A stretch of 64,000 nucleotides of DNA from Bauldia sp. (GTDB taxonomy: Bacteria; Pseudomonadota; Alphaproteobacteria; Rhizobiales; Kaistiaceae): positions 1,302,001 to 1,366,000 of the forward strand of contig JBBCGQ010000001.1 in the NCBI GenBank assembly GCA_037200845.1, in the 5' to 3' direction. The notes beneath the pieces were generated by a model. The model was given only the letters and a program-made list of their open reading frames with translations, did no database searches and was not told the DNA's origin. Shown here one piece after another: positions 44,394 through 53,397 of the stretch; the stretch's first letter is position 1, and each line of letters opens with the position of its first letter. A program made the position numbers and the translations under genes.

Positions 44394-44434
44394 CCCAGTT
44401 TTCTTGGATAGGGCGAGGCGCGGCCCACGCCTTT

Positions 44435-44534
44435 TCCGCTTTCCCCGCGAAGGCGGGGACCCAGGTAGTGAGATGAATCGCAGCAGCCAAGATCAACGCG
44501 GCACCTGGATCCCCGCCTTCGCGGGGAAAGCGGT
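44435..44534. repeat. Palindromic repeat, family B (variant ends), between nadA and nadB
   Basis: TCCGCTTTCCCCGCGAAGGC then GGGGACCCAGGTA ... ACCTGGATCCCCGCC then TTCGCGGGGAAAGCGG. It belongs to the same subfamily as 41748-41847 and lies within an operon. Confidence 0.85.
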
Positions 44535-44540
44535 GAGGGT

Positions 44541-46116
44541 ATGACAGAGACAGGTTCAACGACCTTCCCGACCGACGACGTCATCATCGTCGGCGGCGGC
44601 CTCGCCGGCCTGTTCACCGCGCTGCGCCTGGCGCCGCGCCCGGTGACGGTGCTGACCGGCACGCCCGTCGGCCGCGGCGGCTCCTCGTCGATGGCGCAGG
44701 GCGGCATCGCCGCTGCTATGGCGCCCGGCGACACCATCGAGAAGCACCTCGCCGATACGGTCGCTGCCGGCGACGGCATCGTCGACGAGAAGATCGCCGG
44801 CATCATGGTCGCCGATGCGCCGGCGCGCGTGCACGACCTGCTCGAATACGGCGTCCCGTTCGACCGCGACCTCGAGGGCCGCCTCGCCATGTCGCGCGAG
44901 GCCGCGCACCTCCGAGCGCCGCGTCGTCCACGTCAAGGGCGACATGGCCGGCGCCGCGATCATGCAGGCGCTGGGCGTGGCCATCCGCAACACGCCGTCG
45001 ATCCGCCTGGTCGAGGGTTACATCGGCGAGGCGCTGATGAAGCGTGGCGACCGCGTCGTGGGCATCGTCGCGCGTCCCGTCGGCGGCGGGCCGGCGGTGG
45101 AGTTTCCGTCGCGCGGCATCGTGCTTGCCTCGGGCGGCGTCGGCCACGTCTTCGCCGTCTCGACCAACCCGCCGGAATCCGAAGGCGGCGGCCTCGGCAT
45201 GGCCGCGCGTGCCGGCGCGGTGATCGCGGACGCCGAATTCGTGCAGTTTCATCCGACCCGCGCTCGACGTCGGTCGCGATCCCGCGCCGCTGGCGAGCGA
45301 GGCGCTGCGCGGCGAGGGCGCGCTGCTGATCAACCGCGCCGGCGAGCGGTTCATGGTCGGCATTCACCCGCTGGCCGAGCTCGCGCCGCGCGACGTCGTC
45401 GCCCGCGCCGTGCACAACGAGGTCGTGTCCGGCCGCGGCGCCTTCCTCGACACGCGCCAGGCGATCGGCGCCGAGATCGCCGAAAAATTCCCGACCGTCT
45501 ACCGCTATTGCATCGACGCCGGCATCGACCCGATAACGCAGCCGATGCCGATCGCGCCGGCCGAGCACTACCACATGGGCGGCGTGCTCACCGACGCCGA
45601 CGGCCGCACCACGCTTGACGGCCTGTGGGCCTGCGGCGAGACCGCGTCCCACCGGCGTCCACGGCGCCAATCGTCTGGCGTCGAACTCGCTGCTCGAGGC
45701 GGTCGCCTTCGCCGCCCCGCGTTGCCACCGACGTCGCCGCGCACCTGCGGCAGGCCAAGCTGATGGAGGCACACGTCCTGCCTCCCGACAACGCGCCGAC
45801 GCCGGAGACGGGCGAGGTCGCGCTGCTCCGCCGCACCATGTCCGACGACGTCGGCGTCGTCCGCAACCGCGCCGGCATGGAGCGCGCGCTCGCCGTCATC
45901 GCGACGCTGGAGCGCAAGACCAAGTCGCCCCGTTTCCGCAATTCGCTCACCGCCGCGCGCATGATCGCCGCCGGCGCGCTGAACCGGACGGAAAGCCGCG
46001 GCGGCCATTATCGCAGCGACTACCCCGAGCCCGATCCCGCCTGGCAGCATCGCACCTTCATGACGCTGGCCGAAGCCGAGGCGATCGGCGCGACGCCGGA
46101 ACCGGTCGCGGGATGA
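44541..46116 (+). pseudogene. nadB: L-aspartate oxidase gene interrupted by four +1 frameshifts (or sequence error)
   Basis: FAD enzyme making iminoaspartate for NadA. The protein can be followed end to end (about 523 residues if corrected): [20 protein letters not shown] (FAD fold), [67 protein letters not shown], then [20 protein letters not shown] and the C-terminal helical domain. Frame changes occur at C-runs near 44910, 45257, 45648 and 45715, each fixed by removing one C. There are no other defects and the stop overlaps nadC. As written it is not translatable; a sequencing or assembly problem is quite possible. Confidence 0.8.
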
Positions 46117-46958
46117 TCCCGAAGCTCGACCCGGCGCTGGTCGAGACGGCGGTCCGTGCCGCGCTCGCCGAGGACCTGGGCACCGCCGGCGATATCACGT
46201 CGGCGGCGACAGTTCCCGTCGCCGCGACAGCGACCGCCACCTTCGGCGCGCGCAAGGCCGGCGTCCTCGCCGGCCTGCCGCTCGCCGAGGCCGCATTCCG
46301 CGCCGTCGATCCATCGCTGAAGTTCGAGTACGCGCTCCACGACGGCGACAGGATCGCCGCCGGCGCGGTTGCGGCCCGCGTCGCCGGCAACGCCCGCGCC
46401 GTGCTCGCCGGTGAGCGCGTCGCCCTCAACTATCTCTGCCAGCTCTCCGGCATCGCCACCGCGACCGCAGCCCTGGTCGCCGCAGTGAAGCACACGCACG
46501 CCGTGATCCTCGACACGCGCAAGACGACGCCCGGCCTCCGCATGTTCGAGAAATACGCGGTCGCCTGCGGCGGCGGACAGAACCACCGCCTCGGCCTCTA
46601 CGACGCGATCCTGATCAAGGACAACCACATCGCGGTCGCCGGCGGTGTCGCGGAAGCGGTGCGCCGGGCGCGCGCCCACGCGCCGAACGTGAAGCTGGAA
46701 GTGGAGGTCGCCTCGCTCGCCGAGCTCGATCAGGCGATGGCCGGGCATCCGGACATCGTGATGCTCGACAACATGACGCTGGCCGACATGCGCGAGGCCG
46801 TCGCGCGCGTTGCCGGGCGCGCCAAGCTGGAGGCGTCCGGCAACGTCACGCTGGAAACTATCCGCCCAATCGCCGAGACAGGCGTCGACTATATTTCCTC
46901 AGGTTGGATAACTCATTCCGCGCCAGCGCTAGATCTCGGGCTAGACGTGGTGATCTGA
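46113..46958 (+). CDS. nadC: Nicotinate-nucleotide pyrophosphorylase (carboxylating)
   Basis: Converts quinolinate and PRPP to nicotinate mononucleotide. The 281-residue product has EDLGTAGDITSAATVP, AGERVALNYLCQLSGIATAT, ILDTRKTTPGLRMFEKYAV, GGGQNHRLGLYDAILIKDNH and the C-terminal DYISSGWITHSAP, all strongly conserved. Its ATG overlaps the nadB stop (ATGA), so it depends on the nadB transcript. Confidence 0.97.
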   Translation: MIPKLDPALVETAVRAALAEDLGTAGDITSAATVPVAATATATFGARKAGVLAGLPLAEAAFRAVDPSLKFEYALHDGDRIAAGAVAARVAGNARAVLAGERVALNYLCQLSGIATATAALVAAVKHTHAVILDTRKTTPGLRMFEKYAVACGGGQNHRLGLYDAILIKDNHIAVAGGVAEAVRRARAHAPNVKLEVEVASLAELDQAMAGHPDIVMLDNMTLADMREAVARVAGRAKLEASGNVTLETIRPIAETGVDYISSGWITHSAPALDLGLDVVI

Positions 46959-46967
46959 CCGCTTTGA

Positions 46968-47201
46968 CTATGGGGTAGGCGGCGCCCCGGCTCCGAAAAA
47001 AGCAAAGTAGACCACGGCGAACGCGGCGACGACGCCGACGATGCCGAAGCCCAGCACATAGCGGACGTTATGGTGCGTGGCGGCGCCGCGCGCCTCGTTC
47101 GGCTCCAGCGCCGGCGCAATGCCGCCGGCCATCGCGGGCGGCGGCGAGGGCGCTTCGTCGGTCTTGTCCTTGTAGTCCGGGGCGCGATCGGTGCTGCTCA
47201 T
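46968..47201 (-). CDS. Small single-pass membrane protein
   Basis: The 77-residue product begins MSSTDRAPDYKDKTDEAP and has one membrane helix near the C-terminus (VLGFGIVGVVAAFAVVYFAFF) followed by GAGAPPTP. AGGAGG lies about nine bases before ATG 47201, supporting the short start. It is convergent with nadC (9 bases apart). Function not recognised. Confidence 0.75.
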   Translation of the reverse strand: MSSTDRAPDYKDKTDEAPSPPPAMAGGIAPALEPNEARGAATHHNVRYVLGFGIVGVVAAFAVVYFAFFGAGAPPTP

Positions 47202-47293
47202 GGTCCGTCCTCCTGGGAAGGCTAGGGACCGGATAACCGCTGGGCGACGGCAATTGTTCCGCCCGTTCGCCCCCTCGTTGGTGAACACACCCT

Positions 47294-47394
47294 CGTCACC
47301 CCGGCGAAAGCCGGGGTCCAGCGACGCCGGATCCACAGGCAACGAGTGTTTGGAAAACCCTCCGCGCAGGATTCCGCACTTCGCCGGAGTGACG
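47294..47394. repeat. Palindromic repeat, family B (diverged)
   Basis: CGTCACCCCGGCGAAAGCCGG and CACTTCGCCGGAGTGACG as ends, with internal GGTCCAGCGACGCCGGATCC. It lies in the 250-base gap between the small membrane protein and the SleB-like gene. I see no gene in that gap. Confidence 0.7.
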
Positions 47395-47452
47395 GCCGAG
47401 GGGATGTGAAGGCGGTGGCAGTCGATGGTGCTCGCGCCGAACAGCCGAACGA

Positions 47453-48538
47453 TCAGCTCCAGCCGCCGTTCTTGGTCTTATAGAAGACGTGCCGGCCGAT
47501 CTTCTGCATCTTTTTCATGCCCTGCGCCCAGCGCGGCTTGACGTAGGTCGCGTGGTAGTGGGTCGAGGCGCCGACGTCGGCGAGATAGAGGTTACGGTCG
47601 TCGTTGATCACGCGCCGGGCCAGTTGCTGGCTGGAAATCCAGGACTGCTTGTCGGCGATCCGGTCGGCGATGCCGTCGCAGGCGAAGGAGAACTGGCAGC
47701 GGTTGCGCTTGTTCTTGTTCTGGTAGACCACGTCGCAGATGGTCTTCGGGTAGGCCGGATTCTTGAGCCGGTTGAGCACGACCTGGGCGACCGCGATCTG
47801 GCCCTTCTCGGCCTCGCCGCGCGCCTCGAAATAGATGGCGGTGGCGAGGCACTTCACTTCGCTCGCCGCGCGCGCGTTTACGGGGATCGGATCGTTGACC
47901 CAGGCGTGCGCCGCATCGATGGTCGGGTCGAGCAGCGCGTTCTTGACCTTGTCGCCCATCACCGCCTCGAACGGCTTCTCGATGGCGTCGGAGGCGTCAG
48001 GCCCGGCGTAGGCGAGCAGCACCGGCGGCGGCGCCAAAGTAGCCGCAACCACCGCCGGCTTCGGCACCGGCGGAGCGACGATCGCCGCGGCGGCGACCGA
48101 CGCCGTGACCGGCTTCGGCCTCGCCACCGGCGTAGGAACCGCAGCAGCGGCGAACACCGCCCGCTTGGCGGTAACCGCAACTGCCGCCGTGGCGACATTC
48201 GCCTCGGGCAGCAGGAACGCCGTGCGCATCTCGGTGGCGCCGCCGGCGGCCGGCGCGAAAAGGCTGGCGGTGGAAATGAAGCCCGAGGTCAGCGCCCGCT
48301 TCGGTGGCGCGATCATGTCGGTCTTGGCGATGCGGTTGACGTCGTTGACGGCGAGCAGCGTCGCCGGCGCGATGGATGCGGTCGGTGTGATGTCGATGGC
48401 GGCGGCCACGTCGCTTGCCGCGACGTCGTGGCGCGACAGCATGGCGGTGCCCGCAACGACGGCCAGCACGGCGCAGAGCGCACGCACGGACCACGCCTTG
48501 CGACGGAATCGCTTCCGCTTAGTCCCCCGTACGACCAC
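47453..48538 (-). CDS. SleB-like cell wall hydrolase
   Basis: The 361-residue product has a cytoplasmic basic start, one membrane helix (about 18-36), a long Ala/Pro/Val-rich linker (about 40-180) that could cross the periplasm, and a C-terminal Hydrolase_2/SleB domain (CLATAIYFEARGEAEKGQIAV, then AQVVLNRLKNPAYPKTICDVVYQ and TYVKPRWA). The Glu in FEARGE is the likely catalytic acid of this lytic-transglycosylase-like family. It starts at GTG 48538. A role in wall remodelling is expected. Confidence 0.9.
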   Translation of the reverse strand: MVVRGTKRKRFRRKAWSVRALCAVLAVVAGTAMLSRHDVAASDVAAAIDITPTASIAPATLLAVNDVNRIAKTDMIAPPKRALTSGFISTASLFAPAAGGATEMRTAFLLPEANVATAAVAVTAKRAVFAAAAVPTPVARPKPVTASVAAAAIVAPPVPKPAVVAATLAPPPVLLAYAGPDASDAIEKPFEAVMGDKVKNALLDPTIDAAHAWVNDPIPVNARAASEVKCLATAIYFEARGEAEKGQIAVAQVVLNRLKNPAYPKTICDVVYQNKNKRNRCQFSFACDGIADRIADKQSWISSQQLARRVINDDRNLYLADVGASTHYHATYVKPRWAQGMKKMQKIGRHVFYKTKNGGWS

Positions 48539-48635
48539 GCACTACTCCACGCAACACTGACACCCGTGGGTCGCTTCGATCCGTCCGCTAAGCGGACCTC
48601 GGCAACGCCGCCCCGAAGACGTCAGTGATGCGGGA

Positions 48636-48656
48636 TTAACCTTGAGGTCAGGTTAA
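48636..48656. promoter_or_regulatory. TTAACC inverted repeat upstream of the SleB-like gene
   Basis: TTAACC at 48636-48641 and GGTTAA at 48651-48656 face each other across nine bases, about 100 bases before the SleB-like start on the minus strand. TTAACC resembles a CtrA half-site, but the spacing and orientation are not the canonical direct TTAA-N7-TTAA. The remainder of this 430-base gap holds no gene I can support. Confidence 0.3.
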
Positions 48657-48969
48657 TGCCGGCAAACCGCCGCCCCCTCGTTCACCGGACATTGACGGTT
48701 CCGAATCGGGCTGTAACGGGGAGCGGGCATGGCTATCCCAAGGAAACATCCGGCTGTCCCCAGTCCAATCATGGCAGGGGAAAACCGGAGGAATTGGGCT
48801 TGGGCTGGGAGGAACCCACTTGCGTGTGGCGGATGTGACCCACGTCATCACGCCGACAGGCGGAATCGGCCATGTTCCGCCCGCTTCGTCCGGCCTAGCC
48901 CGCGGTCACATTGTCGCGGTATTCTCCGGACGGGGGTTGTAACAAAAGCCCACCAACCGAGGTTCTCCG

Positions 48970-49428
48970 ATGAGACGCCTAGTTCTTTCCCTTGCCGTGG
49001 CCATTGGCGCCATGTTCTCCGTGGCCGGCATTGCCGCCGCCGCGACTGCCGACCAGGAAGCCGCTTTCGTGGCCGCCTATAAAACCGCCTTCGAAGCCAA
49101 GGACGCTGCCGCGCTGCAGGCGCTGCTCTATTCCGGCGGCGACCCGATGGCGATGGACTTCTACGGCCAGATGATGACCGCCGAGATGGCCGACGGCACG
49201 CTGACGTCGATCGAGCTGAAGGACCTTAGTCCGGACGATGTGGCCGCGGCCGCGACCGTCCAGGACATGCCCTCCGGCAAGATGCAGCTCCTGCCCAAGC
49301 CCTACAAGAAGCTTGTGCTGAAGATCGACACCAAGACCGCCGACACGACCGCTTCGAGCAATAGCGAGGTCTATGTCGCGGAAGATGGCGGCAAGATCGT
49401 CATCGCGGTTCCCGCGCCGGCGAAATAG
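48970..49428 (+). CDS. Secreted protein of unknown function
   Basis: The 152-residue product has a signal peptide (MRRLVLSLAVAIGAMFSVAG, cleaved near AAA-AT at 24/25) and a mature domain with an Ala/Asp-rich helical start (TADQEAAFVAAYKTAFEAKD) followed by beta-rich sequence and SEVYVAEDGGKIVIAVP. The start of the mature part resembles NTF2-like/SnoaL-type folds loosely, but I cannot assign a family. It is separate from the following cNMP gene by 75 bases. Confidence 0.7.
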   Translation: MRRLVLSLAVAIGAMFSVAGIAAAATADQEAAFVAAYKTAFEAKDAAALQALLYSGGDPMAMDFYGQMMTAEMADGTLTSIELKDLSPDDVAAAATVQDMPSGKMQLLPKPYKKLVLKIDTKTADTTASSNSEVYVAEDGGKIVIAVPAPAK

Positions 49429-49503
49429 CCGACGCGACGAAATCGGCGCCGGCGGCACTCCGCCGGTGCCGCTCTTCTTTCTGGCTGAGGGGCGACGACG
49501 AGA

Positions 49504-50118
49504 ATGACGACTGCCGATGTCATCGGGCTGATTGCGCTGCTGCTGTTGCTGGCCAGCGCCTGGATGAAGACGATCCTCTGGCTGCGCGCGCTCGCCATCG
49601 CCTCCAATCTCGTGCTCGTCGTCTACGCCCTGCTCACCGAGCAGTATCCGCTGGCGATGCTGGCGCTCGTCATCCTCGCCGTGAACGCCTGGCGCCTCTA
49701 CGAGGTGCGCATGCTGGGCACCGCCACCCGCGGCGCCACGGCCGCCAGCGCCGCGCCGGTCACGATGGATTGGCTGCTTCCCTACATGCGCACATTGGCG
49801 CTGCCCTCCGGCGCCGTCGTCTTCCACAAGGGCGCCGAGGCCGACGCGATGTACTTCGTCTCGCACGGCCGCGTCCGCTTCGACGAACTGGGCGTCGAGA
49901 TGGGCAAGGGCGCGCTCTTCGGCGAGATCGGCATCTTCTCCTACGACAAGCGCCGCACCGCCACCGCCAAGACCCTGGAGGACACCTCGCTCCTGGTCAT
50001 CAGCGCCGACAAGGTGCGCGAGCTCTACTACCAGAACCCGGATTTCGGCTTCTTCATCGTCGACCTGATCACGCGCCGCCTGATCGAGGACGCCGCCGCG
50101 GGCACGCTGAAGCCGTAG
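49504..50118 (+). CDS. Membrane protein with cyclic-nucleotide-binding domain
   Basis: The 204-residue product has two or three membrane helices (about 5-22, 27-45, 49-65) and a C-terminal cNMP/Crp-type beta-roll (LPSGAVVFHKGAEADAMYFVSHGRVRF ... GKGALFGEIGIFSYDKRRTATAK). The GEIGxF...RRTATA segment matches the phosphate-binding cassette of cyclic-nucleotide-binding proteins. There is no DNA-binding helix-turn-helix, so a membrane sensor is likelier than a regulator. Ligand unknown. Confidence 0.85.
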   Translation: MTTADVIGLIALLLLLASAWMKTILWLRALAIASNLVLVVYALLTEQYPLAMLALVILAVNAWRLYEVRMLGTATRGATAASAAPVTMDWLLPYMRTLALPSGAVVFHKGAEADAMYFVSHGRVRFDELGVEMGKGALFGEIGIFSYDKRRTATAKTLEDTSLLVISADKVRELYYQNPDFGFFIVDLITRRLIEDAAAGTLKP

Positions 50119-50157
50119 CGTCGCATTCCCTCGCTGTAGGACCGCGCATCCCCTCAC

Positions 50158-50276
50158 TGTCGTCCCCGCGCAGGCGGGGACCCAGTACACGTAGAAAGAT
50201 GTTGGGTCGCTCGATATCACCGCGCGGAGCAACGGCCGCCGGTGTCTACTGGGTCCCCGCTTGCGCGGGGACGACA
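50158..50276. repeat. Palindromic repeat, family B
   Basis: TGTCGTCCCCGCGCAGGCGG then GGACCCAGTACACG ... GTCTACTGGGTCCCCGC then TTGCGCGGGGACGACA. It is the longest (119 bases) and most symmetric copy. It lies between convergent cNMP-protein and nadQ genes. Confidence 0.88.
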
Positions 50277-50309
50277 TCGAGCATGCGGGGTCGACAAGTT
50301 TGGGTAAGG

Positions 50310-51263
50310 CTACCCCCGCCCGCCCAGCCGAAACCCCGGCGCCGGCCGCTCCTTCAGAATATCGCGCCGGAAGCGGAACATAGCGGCTGGCCGCCCGCGC
50401 GGCCGTTGCATCGTCGCGCCGGTCGGTTCGACCAGTGCCGCGCCTTCCACGAGGCGACGGAAATTCTGCTTGTGCAGGTGTCGGCCCGAGATCGCTTCGA
50501 CCGTCACCTGCAGCTCGGTCAGCGTGAATTCGTCGGCCATCAGCTCGAACACCACTGGCCGGTATTTGAGCTTGGCCCGCAGCCGCGAGATGGCGGTGGC
50601 CAGAATCCGCCGGTGGTCGAAGCGCATCGCCGCGCCCGCGGCGGCGGTCGGTTTGGCGATCCGCCCGTCGCGCGCCGCCTCGGCCACCATGCCGGCTTCG
50701 TAGAGCAGTTCGTAGCGGTCGAGAGCGCGCTCCTCATCCCACGGCGCGCCCTCGATGCCGAAGGCGAGCCGCACGCGTTCGCGCCGGCCGAGCGGCTTGC
50801 CGTCGCTTTTGTCGCCGCCGTCTTTCACCCAGCGCCCCAGCGCCGGCAGCAGCGTCTCGTCGAGCATCGCCGGCCGGCCGTCGCGCCAGTCCTCCCACGG
50901 GAAGAAATCGTACCAGTGGCGCCAGGTCGCGCCGGCGCGCGCCAGCGCGTCCGACGGCTCGTCGTCGATACGCGTCAACGCGAGGTAGCCGACCGAGACC
51001 AGATGCGGGCCGACGTCGCCCGGCAGCGAATGCCGCCCGCGGTCGCCGAAGGTGTAGAGCTGCTCGGCGTAGCCCAGCTTCAGCGCCGTCTGCTCCGCCA
51101 CCCAGTCGCGGAGACCCGCCTCGAAGGTGCGGTGCGAGAGCGGATCGAACGGACCGAAGGGCAGGGTGTCGCCCGCGACGACGAGGATCAGCGGCTGGCC
51201 GTCGGCGACCGCGACGATCGCCGCGTTGAGCCCGATCTCGATCGGCCGCGGCGCGGTCGTCAT
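50310..51263 (-). CDS. nadQ: NadQ-type transcriptional regulator of NAD synthesis
   Basis: The 317-residue product has an N-terminal Nudix-related domain (IGLNAAIVAVADGQPLILVV, TFEAGLRDWVAEQTALKLGY) lacking a complete Nudix box. Its C-terminal winged-helix region (FELMADEFTLTELQVTVEAI, then SGRHLHKQNFRRLVEGAAL) resembles NrtR and the COG4111/NadQ proteins of alphaproteobacteria. Such proteins repress nadABC when NAD-related metabolites are abundant. The start overlaps the upstream phosphatase stop (ATGA). The nadA operator 7 kb away on the other side is the expected target. Confidence 0.85.
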   Translation of the reverse strand: MTTAPRPIEIGLNAAIVAVADGQPLILVVAGDTLPFGPFDPLSHRTFEAGLRDWVAEQTALKLGYAEQLYTFGDRGRHSLPGDVGPHLVSVGYLALTRIDDEPSDALARAGATWRHWYDFFPWEDWRDGRPAMLDETLLPALGRWVKDGGDKSDGKPLGRRERVRLAFGIEGAPWDEERALDRYELLYEAGMVAEAARDGRIAKPTAAAGAAMRFDHRRILATAISRLRAKLKYRPVVFELMADEFTLTELQVTVEAISGRHLHKQNFRRLVEGAALVEPTGATMQRPRGRPAAMFRFRRDILKERPAPGFRLGGRG

Positions 51264-51784
51264 CCGCTACCGCCGGATAGCGGCAGGATGAACGGTACGC
51301 CCTCGACCGCCTCCTCGCCGCGGCCGATCTCGGCGATCGCCGCGATCATGCGGCCGTCGCGTCCGAGCAGCGCATCGGCAAGCGCCACCAGCCGCGCGTT
51401 CGGCGTGGCGAAGCGCGAGGCGGCGCGCAGCCGCTGCGCGATCTCGCGCTCGTCGCGTTCGGGGCGCGTCGCGCAGAGCGTGATGTAGGCGGCGGCGGTC
51501 GACCGGCTGATGCCGGCGTAGCAGTGGACCACCATCGGCTGTGTCCGGTCCCACCCGCCGGCAAAATCGATGACGCGGCGCACATGCTCCGCGCCGGGCA
51601 GCACCAACCCATCCTGCGCCTCTACGATATCGTTGATGCCGACGAACAGGTGGTTCGCTTCGGCGATCGTTTCGGGCCGCACGACCGGTGTGCCGGTGTT
51701 GATGAGACTCATGAGATGGCTGGCGCGGGTCGAGGCGACGGTGGCGGCGACTTGCGACAGCGAACAGACGTATACGGCGGGCAT
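51260..51784 (-). CDS. Tyrosine/dual-specificity protein phosphatase-like protein
   Basis: The 174-residue product contains the phosphatase loop VVHCYAGISRSTAAAYI (Cys88, Arg94), the HCx5R(S/T) motif of cysteine phosphatases, with IDFAGGWDRTQ as a possible general-acid region. ATG 51784 starts right at the conserved MPAVYVCSLSQVAATV. It overlaps nadQ by four bases and follows the HD-domain gene by about 47. A dedicated phosphatase coupled to nadQ suggests a small-molecule or phosphoprotein role in the same circuit (inference). Confidence 0.85.
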   Translation of the reverse strand: MPAVYVCSLSQVAATVASTRASHLMSLINTGTPVVRPETIAEANHLFVGINDIVEAQDGLVLPGAEHVRRVIDFAGGWDRTQPMVVHCYAGISRSTAAAYITLCATRPERDEREIAQRLRAASRFATPNARLVALADALLGRDGRMIAAIAEIGRGEEAVEGVPFILPLSGGSG

Positions 51785-51831
51785 GGCGGTTCCTTCGGGC
51801 GAGCGGAATGTATGTCGCCCGCCCGCCGGCG

Positions 51832-52452
51832 TCACGCCTCCTTCGCCGCCGCCTTCTCGATCTCGGCAAATCGCTTGAGGAATCGCTTCTCCGCTGCCGG
51901 CGCCGGCCAGGGGTCGAGGTCGAGCGCCGACCCGTCGACCCCCTCCGGCCGCCCGAAGAAGCGCAGCGCCTCGGCCGCGCCGAAACCGGCGAGCCGCACC
52001 GCCTCGTGGTAGGCGGAGATGCGGTCCGCCGCCTTGACCGCCGCGGTCAGCTTCGCCGGCAGCACGGCCGGCAGCCCGAAACGCAGATGGATCGCCGACA
52101 GGAGCCGCGCCTCGACGGCGCGATATTCGCCGCCGAGCAGTACCTTGAACGGCGAGATGAGGTCGCCGATCACGTATTCCGGCGCGTCGTGCAGCATCAC
52201 CGCCAGCCGCCCGCGCGCGCCAATCTCCGGCGACACCTGCACCGCGATCTCGTCGACGATCAGCGTGTGCTGCGCCACCGAGAAGGCATGCGCCCCGGTC
52301 GTCTGCCCGTTCCAGCGCGCGACGCGCGCGAGGCCGTGCGCAATGTCGTCGATCTCGACGTCGAGCGGCGACGGGTCGATGAGGTCGAGCCGCCGCCCCG
52401 ACAGCATGCGCTGCCAGGCACGCGGATCGCCGGGGACCGCTTTCTTCGCCAT
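51832..52452 (-). CDS. HD-domain phosphohydrolase (YfbR-like)
   Basis: The 206-residue product has the HD signature spread over RWNGQTTGAHAFSVAQHTL and AVMLHDAPEYVIGDLISPFK, like YfbR/COG1896 5'-nucleotidases that hydrolyse deoxynucleoside monophosphates. ATG 52452 shares one base with the ygfZ stop (TGATG), so the two are coupled. Natural substrate unproven. Confidence 0.88.
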   Translation of the reverse strand: MAKKAVPGDPRAWQRMLSGRRLDLIDPSPLDVEIDDIAHGLARVARWNGQTTGAHAFSVAQHTLIVDEIAVQVSPEIGARGRLAVMLHDAPEYVIGDLISPFKVLLGGEYRAVEARLLSAIHLRFGLPAVLPAKLTAAVKAADRISAYHEAVRLAGFGAAEALRFFGRPEGVDGSALDLDPWPAPAAEKRFLKRFAEIEKAAAKEA

Positions 52453-53324
52453 CAGTCGTCCGCCGCGACCGCGACCGGCCACGTGAATTTCGCCCACGGT
52501 GGGATGGTCAGCGTCAGCGGCACACCGCCGGCGCTGAGCGGAGCGCCGGCGTCGGTGGCTTCCTTCGCCCGGTCGAGCCGTACGAGCGCCAGCCCGGCAT
52601 CGCCGGACGACGAGCCGAGCGTGCCGATGGCGCGTTCGCCGGCGGTGACCGGCGTTCCGATCGCGGGCAGGGCGCCTGCGCCCGTCGCCAGCACGAACCG
52701 ACGGCGCGCAGTGCCGCGATGCTCCATGCGCGACACGACCTCCTGCCCGACGTAGCAGCCCTTGGTGAAATCGACGCCGCGCAACTGGTCCATGTCGGCG
52801 TCGTGCGGGAAGGCGTCGCCGAAGGCAAAGTCGATGCCGCCTTCCGGCACGCCCAGCGCGACACGGTGCGCGTCGTATTCGGCCTCCGTCGCCTCGGCGA
52901 AATCCGGCGCCATGTCCGCGCCGGCCGGGACGATGGCGCGGTAGCCGATGGCCGTCAGCCGCGGGTCCGGCGCAACCGGCCCGTCGAGGATCGGCGCACC
53001 GTTACCCCATGCCGCAACTGCGATGCGCTCCGCCGACAGGTCCGCGATCTCGACCCTTGCCCGGAGGCGATAGAACCCGAGCCGCCTGGCGAAATCCGCC
53101 GCCAGCGCCCGCGGCAGGTCGAACAGGAACCGCTCGCCCTCGCGGAAGATGATTGCGTCGAACAGAATCTTCCCCTGCGGCGTGAGCAGGCCGCCATAGG
53201 CGGCGGTGCCGGCCGCCTTCGGCATATCGGCCGTGATCAGGTCGTTGAGAAATTTTTCCGCGTCTTCCCCGCCGACGGCGACGACGCCGCGTCGCGGAAG
53301 TTCGGCGATCCTGCCGTCAGCCAT
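52452..53324 (-). CDS. ygfZ: Folate-binding protein YgfZ
   Basis: GcvT-like protein needed for repair or assembly of some iron-sulfur enzymes. The 290-residue product has the family motif KGCYVGQEVVSRM with the conserved cysteine. It also has N-terminal RGVVAVGGEDAEKFLNDLIT. It is the first gene of a tight minus-strand cluster ygfZ - HD - phosphatase - nadQ and is divergent from the dihydroorotase-like gene (73 bases between starts). Confidence 0.93.
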   Translation of the reverse strand: MADGRIAELPRRGVVAVGGEDAEKFLNDLITADMPKAAGTAAYGGLLTPQGKILFDAIIFREGERFLFDLPRALAADFARRLGFYRLRARVEIADLSAERIAVAAWGNGAPILDGPVAPDPRLTAIGYRAIVPAGADMAPDFAEATEAEYDAHRVALGVPEGGIDFAFGDAFPHDADMDQLRGVDFTKGCYVGQEVVSRMEHRGTARRRFVLATGAGALPAIGTPVTAGERAIGTLGSSSGDAGLALVRLDRAKEATDAGAPLSAGGVPLTLTIPPWAKFTWPVAVAADD

Positions 53325-53397
53325 CGTGCCTCGAGCCTTGCAACATGCCTCCGGCTTACGTAAGCGGGAGCCGGTTTCAGGGCAAGGATATAGGGCG

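Noticed and set aside
44900-45720. Programmed frameshifting in nadB
   Set aside because: Four sites, each needing the same +1 correction, with no slippery motif or stimulatory structure evident, is not a known mechanism; error or pseudogene is simpler.
48656-48838. Short plus-strand frames in the 430-base gap upstream of 48970
   Set aside because: No ribosome site, no conserved motif, and codon use unlike neighbours. The gap is better seen as regulatory sequence for divergent genes.
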